DNA of 23,558 bases from Nitrososphaerota archaeon (GTDB lineage Archaea > Thermoproteota > Nitrososphaeria > Nitrososphaerales > Nitrosopumilaceae). Positions 21,421 through 23,558 of this stretch are shown here, piece by piece. Every line of letters starts with the position of its first letter. The first letter of the stretch is position 1. The DNA lies in assembly GCA_016126025.1 (NCBI GenBank), contig JAEFDA010000078.1:1-23558 (forward strand), in the 5' to 3' direction. Position numbers and translations under genes: made by a program. The notes under the pieces are model-generated. The model was given only the letters and a program-made list of their open reading frames with translations. It was not told the DNA's origin and made no database searches.

Positions 21421-21954
21421 ATGGAGGAGTCATCCATCCGGGGCACCCTGAAGGGTGGGCGCATACGCGTAACCGACGAGGCATCCATATCAAGGCTGGG
21501 CCAAGACGGATACGGTGACGCCGACCCGGACGGATACCACCTCAAGCCGTTCGAGGCGCTATACCTGATATCCGTTGGCAGGCTTGTTCTGTCTGGAAGC
21601 AAGCGGGCCGGGTTTGATAACATGCTGGAACGCTTCCGAAAGGACGATCCGGACATCTTCTCCAAATACCTGATATACAGGGATCTCCGTTCCCGGGGAT
21701 ACGTGGCCAAGGACGGGTTCGGGTTCGGGACGGACTTTCGCGTGTATGACCGGGGCGACTTTGGGGAGAAGGGATCCAAGTTTCTGATCTTCGGGCTGAA
21801 CGAGGGGCGAAAAGAGGGCGCCGGTGCGTTCTGCAGGAAGATAGACCAGATGGCCGGGATGGGCAAGGAGCCGGTCGTCGCCGTCATAGAGAGGAGGGGC
21901 GAGGTGATATACTACAAGCTGAACAGGGTACGGTTCCCCCCCAACAGGCCCTAG
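21421..21954 (+). CDS. endA: tRNA-splicing endonuclease family protein (EndA-like), catalytic His absent
   Basis: EndA cuts bulge-helix-bulge introns out of archaeal tRNAs and rRNAs. The 177-aa protein has the N-terminal domain (L-K-G-G-R-I-R-V, then L-K-P-F-E-A-L-Y-L) and the C-terminal nuclease domain (K-Y-L-I-Y-R-D-L-R-S-R-G-Y-V; F-G-T-D-F-R-V-Y-D-R-G). Of the Tyr-His-Lys triad, Tyr109 and Lys166 (Y-Y-K) are present. The usual H-S-K-Y-L-V motif reads G-S-K-F-L-I, with Gly118 for His. It may be the structural subunit of an (alpha-beta)2 enzyme whose catalytic partner lies elsewhere, or a weakened enzyme. ATG 21421 is set by the TATA box; the frame extends upstream without family similarity. 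The stop overlaps the convergent gene by CTAG. Confidence 0.85.
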   Translation: MEESSIRGTLKGGRIRVTDEASISRLGQDGYGDADPDGYHLKPFEALYLISVGRLVLSGSKRAGFDNMLERFRKDDPDIFSKYLIYRDLRSRGYVAKDGFGFGTDFRVYDRGDFGEKGSKFLIFGLNEGRKEGAGAFCRKIDQMAGMGKEPVVAVIERRGEVIYYKLNRVRFPPNRP

Positions 21955-22589
21955 CGGTGCACGGCCCATTCGGACGAGTACTTCAGCAGGCCACGCCGGT
22001 CGGCGTCGGCAAACTCGTGTATGTGGACGGATTTTGCCTTGTCCTCCCACAGATACTGGAAGTTCCGCCTCTTTCTGGCGACCCGTTCCGGATCATTCCA
22101 CGACGTAAACACGTCCACCGTCTCAAACTCTCTCTCGCCCTCCGGCGAGTAGACCAGCGTTCCACTGAACGCCACCATGTTGCCGCTGTCGTCACCGAAG
22201 ATTCCCAGCCTCTCGTTGAACACGTTACTTGACTCATCGGATGCAGGGACGGCGATGCGTATCCTTACTCTCTTCTGCTGCACCATTCCCATTATCCGGT
22301 CCAGCGCAATTCCGTCGCTTCCCTTTTTGCTATATGTCCCCAGAAATATCTTTGAGAGGGTGTTGACGTCGCGGATGCCGAACTTGTGGCCCACTATGAG
22401 CCTCATCCGCACATTGCCGGCAGCAAAGTCCCCGAACCCGTCCACCAGCGAAACCAGGTTCTTCAGGGCAAAGTAGTCCACGCACCGGTCAAAGGTGGTG
22501 CACGCCGAGAAGCACGGGACGAAAAAGTCCCGCAGGATGTCGTCATTCTCGCTATTGTACTCTATCTTCAGGGTCAGGTCCCGGAGCAT
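21951..22589 (-). CDS. PLD-like domain protein resembling the N terminus of superfamily 2 helicases
   Basis: The 212-aa product resembles the phospholipase D-like domain that precedes the helicase domains of some DEAD/DEAH restriction or defence helicases. Visible parts are an N-terminal F-F-V-P-C-F-S segment, R-L-I-V-G-H-K, a central N-E-R-L-G-I-F-G-D-D-S-G-N motif, V-A-F-S-G-T-L-V-Y-S, and an E-T-V-D-V-F-T-S-W-N-D motif. The protein then stops where a helicase would normally begin. It has no complete H-x-K-x4-D catalytic motif. It could be a free-standing adaptor or a relic; no helicase remnant follows because the convergent endA-like gene overlaps its stop. ATG 22589 is 25 nt from a TATA-like box. 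The family assignment is by recognition of motifs only. Confidence 0.6.
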   Translation of the reverse strand: MLRDLTLKIEYNSENDDILRDFFVPCFSACTTFDRCVDYFALKNLVSLVDGFGDFAAGNVRMRLIVGHKFGIRDVNTLSKIFLGTYSKKGSDGIALDRIMGMVQQKRVRIRIAVPASDESSNVFNERLGIFGDDSGNMVAFSGTLVYSPEGEREFETVDVFTSWNDPERVARKRRNFQYLWEDKAKSVHIHEFADADRRGLLKYSSEWAVHR

Positions 22590-22899
22590 GAAACACCATC
22601 CACCGCGGCATATTTAGGTACGAGCATGGCCAGGACCGCACCGTTTGCATGCGATGGCGAATGCGCCATCATATGATGACGTCGCAGCCCCCAGATTGTC
22701 TGTAGCCCAGTAAGTAGTTCACCCCTGAGCACACGGGGAGAAGTAGGAGAAGAAAAGCGGGGGGAAGCCGATGATTGACATGCCGTCGGGGTTTGACTGG
22801 TATGACGGCTCCAGGAGAGGCGGGCGGAGGATGGACCCCCCGCGCCTGCCACAACGCTCCCAGCGATGGCGCCATATTGGGGGCCGGCGGGTGCGGGTA
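22590..22899. other. 310-nt intergenic region before the integrase
   Basis: It contains a 7-bp hairpin GATGGCG-aatg-CGCCATC (22653-22670), the 12-bp perfect palindrome CATCATATGATG (22667-22678) and a CCCC/GGGG hairpin at 22722-22738. The integrase frame is open back to an ATG at 22771, but that part has biased composition and no recognisable domain. An insertion-sequence end may lie here; none could be defined with only one side visible. Confidence 0.45.
22611..22617 (-). promoter_or_regulatory. TATA box of the PLD-like gene
   Basis: Minus-strand CTAAATA is centred 25 nt upstream of ATG 22589. Confidence 0.5.
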
Positions 22900-23558
22900 A
22901 TGAAAAAACTAGACCAGTCCAAAGTCGAGTACATAGTTGCCGAGAAGAGAAAGGGCACCAAGAACGACATCATAGCAGAATCCATGGACATAACCGTGCG
23001 GTATGTCCAGATGCTGTGGGCCAGGTTCAAGGACACGCCCAAGGGCAAGATCGTGTTCCCCGCCACCATGGGCAGGCCCCGCAGGGGCCCTCCCACCAGA
23101 CACGAGCGGTCGGCGGTGCTCTCCGCCCGTCGCGCGCTCAGATCCGGGGCAAACCGAATATGGGGCCATCTCAGAAGGGCCGGCATGGCCGTTCCCAAGG
23201 GCGTCATACACGCCGTACTGCGAGAGTCCGGCGACGCGGTGGAGCACAAACGAAAGCAGGGGCGCCGCAAATGGGTACGCTACGAGCGCAAGTATTCCAA
23301 CTCAATGTGGCACACCGACTACAAGCAGCTGGACGACGGGCGATGGCTGATATCGTACGAGGACGACGCCTCCCGCTTCATAACCGGATGGGGCGCATTC
23401 GGCGAGGCGACAGCCGGGCACGCCATAGATGTGCTGGACCGGGCCATATCCAAACATGGCAAGCCGAGATCGATACTGACCGACCGTGGCTCCCAGTTCT
23501 ACGCCACCGAGTCCGAAAAGAAGAGCAAGGGGGTGTCCGAGTTCGAGAGACACCTGGA
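22900..23558 (+). CDS. DDE integrase/transposase, rve core (3' partial, runs off the window)
   Basis: The 219 residues visible contain an N-terminal helix-turn-helix (about 8-45; K-N-D-I-I-A-E-S-M-D-I-T-V-R-Y-V-Q), a basic linker, and the start of an RNase H-like integrase core. The first catalytic Asp is Asp140 (W-H-T-D-Y-K) and the second Asp195 (L-T-D-R-G-S-Q-F); the final Glu lies beyond the window. The arrangement resembles IS481/IS3-type transposases. ATG 22900 is preferred because a CATATT box lies about 25 nt upstream and the HTH starts right after it; ATG 22771 is an in-frame alternative. No frameshift or stop is seen in the visible part, so it may be intact. Confidence 0.85.
   Translation, partial: MKKLDQSKVEYIVAEKRKGTKNDIIAESMDITVRYVQMLWARFKDTPKGKIVFPATMGRPRRGPPTRHERSAVLSARRALRSGANRIWGHLRRAGMAVPKGVIHAVLRESGDAVEHKRKQGRRKWVRYERKYSNSMWHTDYKQLDDGRWLISYEDDASRFITGWGAFGEATAGHAIDVLDRAISKHGKPRSILTDRGSQFYATESEKKSKGVSEFERHL

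Noticed and set aside
22673..22728. Possible C/D box sRNA (ATGATGA ... CTGA)
   Set aside because: C and D boxes are about 45 nt apart, but no acceptable D' and C' boxes lie between them and the guide would be too long.
1..23558. CRISPR arrays
   Set aside because: The only tandem repeats are in-frame protein repeats; no short direct repeats with unique spacers were seen.

Overview
This is a gene-dense archaeal window of fairly high G+C. It looks like a marine ammonia-oxidising thaumarchaeon (Nitrososphaerota), most like the sponge symbiont Cenarchaeum. That assignment is inferred from an archaeal-type L10e ribosomal protein, an archaeal EndA-family tRNA-splicing endonuclease protein, split CofG/CofH coenzyme F420 genes, a two-domain NirK-like copper oxidase, TATA-box promoters about 26 nt from the start codon, and frequent AUA (Ile) and AGG (Arg) codons. 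No 16S gene is present to confirm it.

Layout. Bases 1-5225 are the 3' part of a giant repeat protein, probably a surface adhesin: BspA/DUF285-type 25-residue repeats, a short linker domain, 21 LVIVD-type repeats of about 54 residues, then 19 pentapeptide repeats. Next come cofG-cofH (deazaflavin ring of F420), a convergent nirK-like multicopper oxidase, a divergent Ca2+/cation exchanger, and an archaeal phosphoglycerate kinase. Bases 11764-16851 are one minus-strand Fe-S cluster assembly operon: sufB, sufD, a Rieske-type ferredoxin, sufS, sufU and a small zinc-ribbon protein, with no sufC in the window. A 780-nt gene-free stretch with strong inverted repeats separates it from a CPA2 (Kef-type) antiporter coupled to a conserved unknown. 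Then follow tRNA-Gly(GCC), a 92-aa unknown, ribosomal protein L10e, a 35-aa membrane protein divergent from an EndA-family gene, an orphan PLD-like domain protein, and the start of a DDE integrase/transposase cut by the window edge.

Expression logic. Nearly every first gene of a transcription unit has an A/T box centred 25-27 nt upstream of the start codon (ATG, GTG or TTG), as expected for leaderless mRNAs. Genes inside operons overlap or abut their neighbour, and several (cofH, sufS, Rieske, 18946 gene) carry a Shine-Dalgarno-like GGAG/GGAGG. The clearest novel points are: one palindromic TTATAA serving two divergent leaderless genes at identical spacing; an EndA homologue with Gly where the catalytic His should be; a sufD whose conserved N terminus has no ATG/GTG/TTG start; and structured non-coding DNA upstream of sufB.
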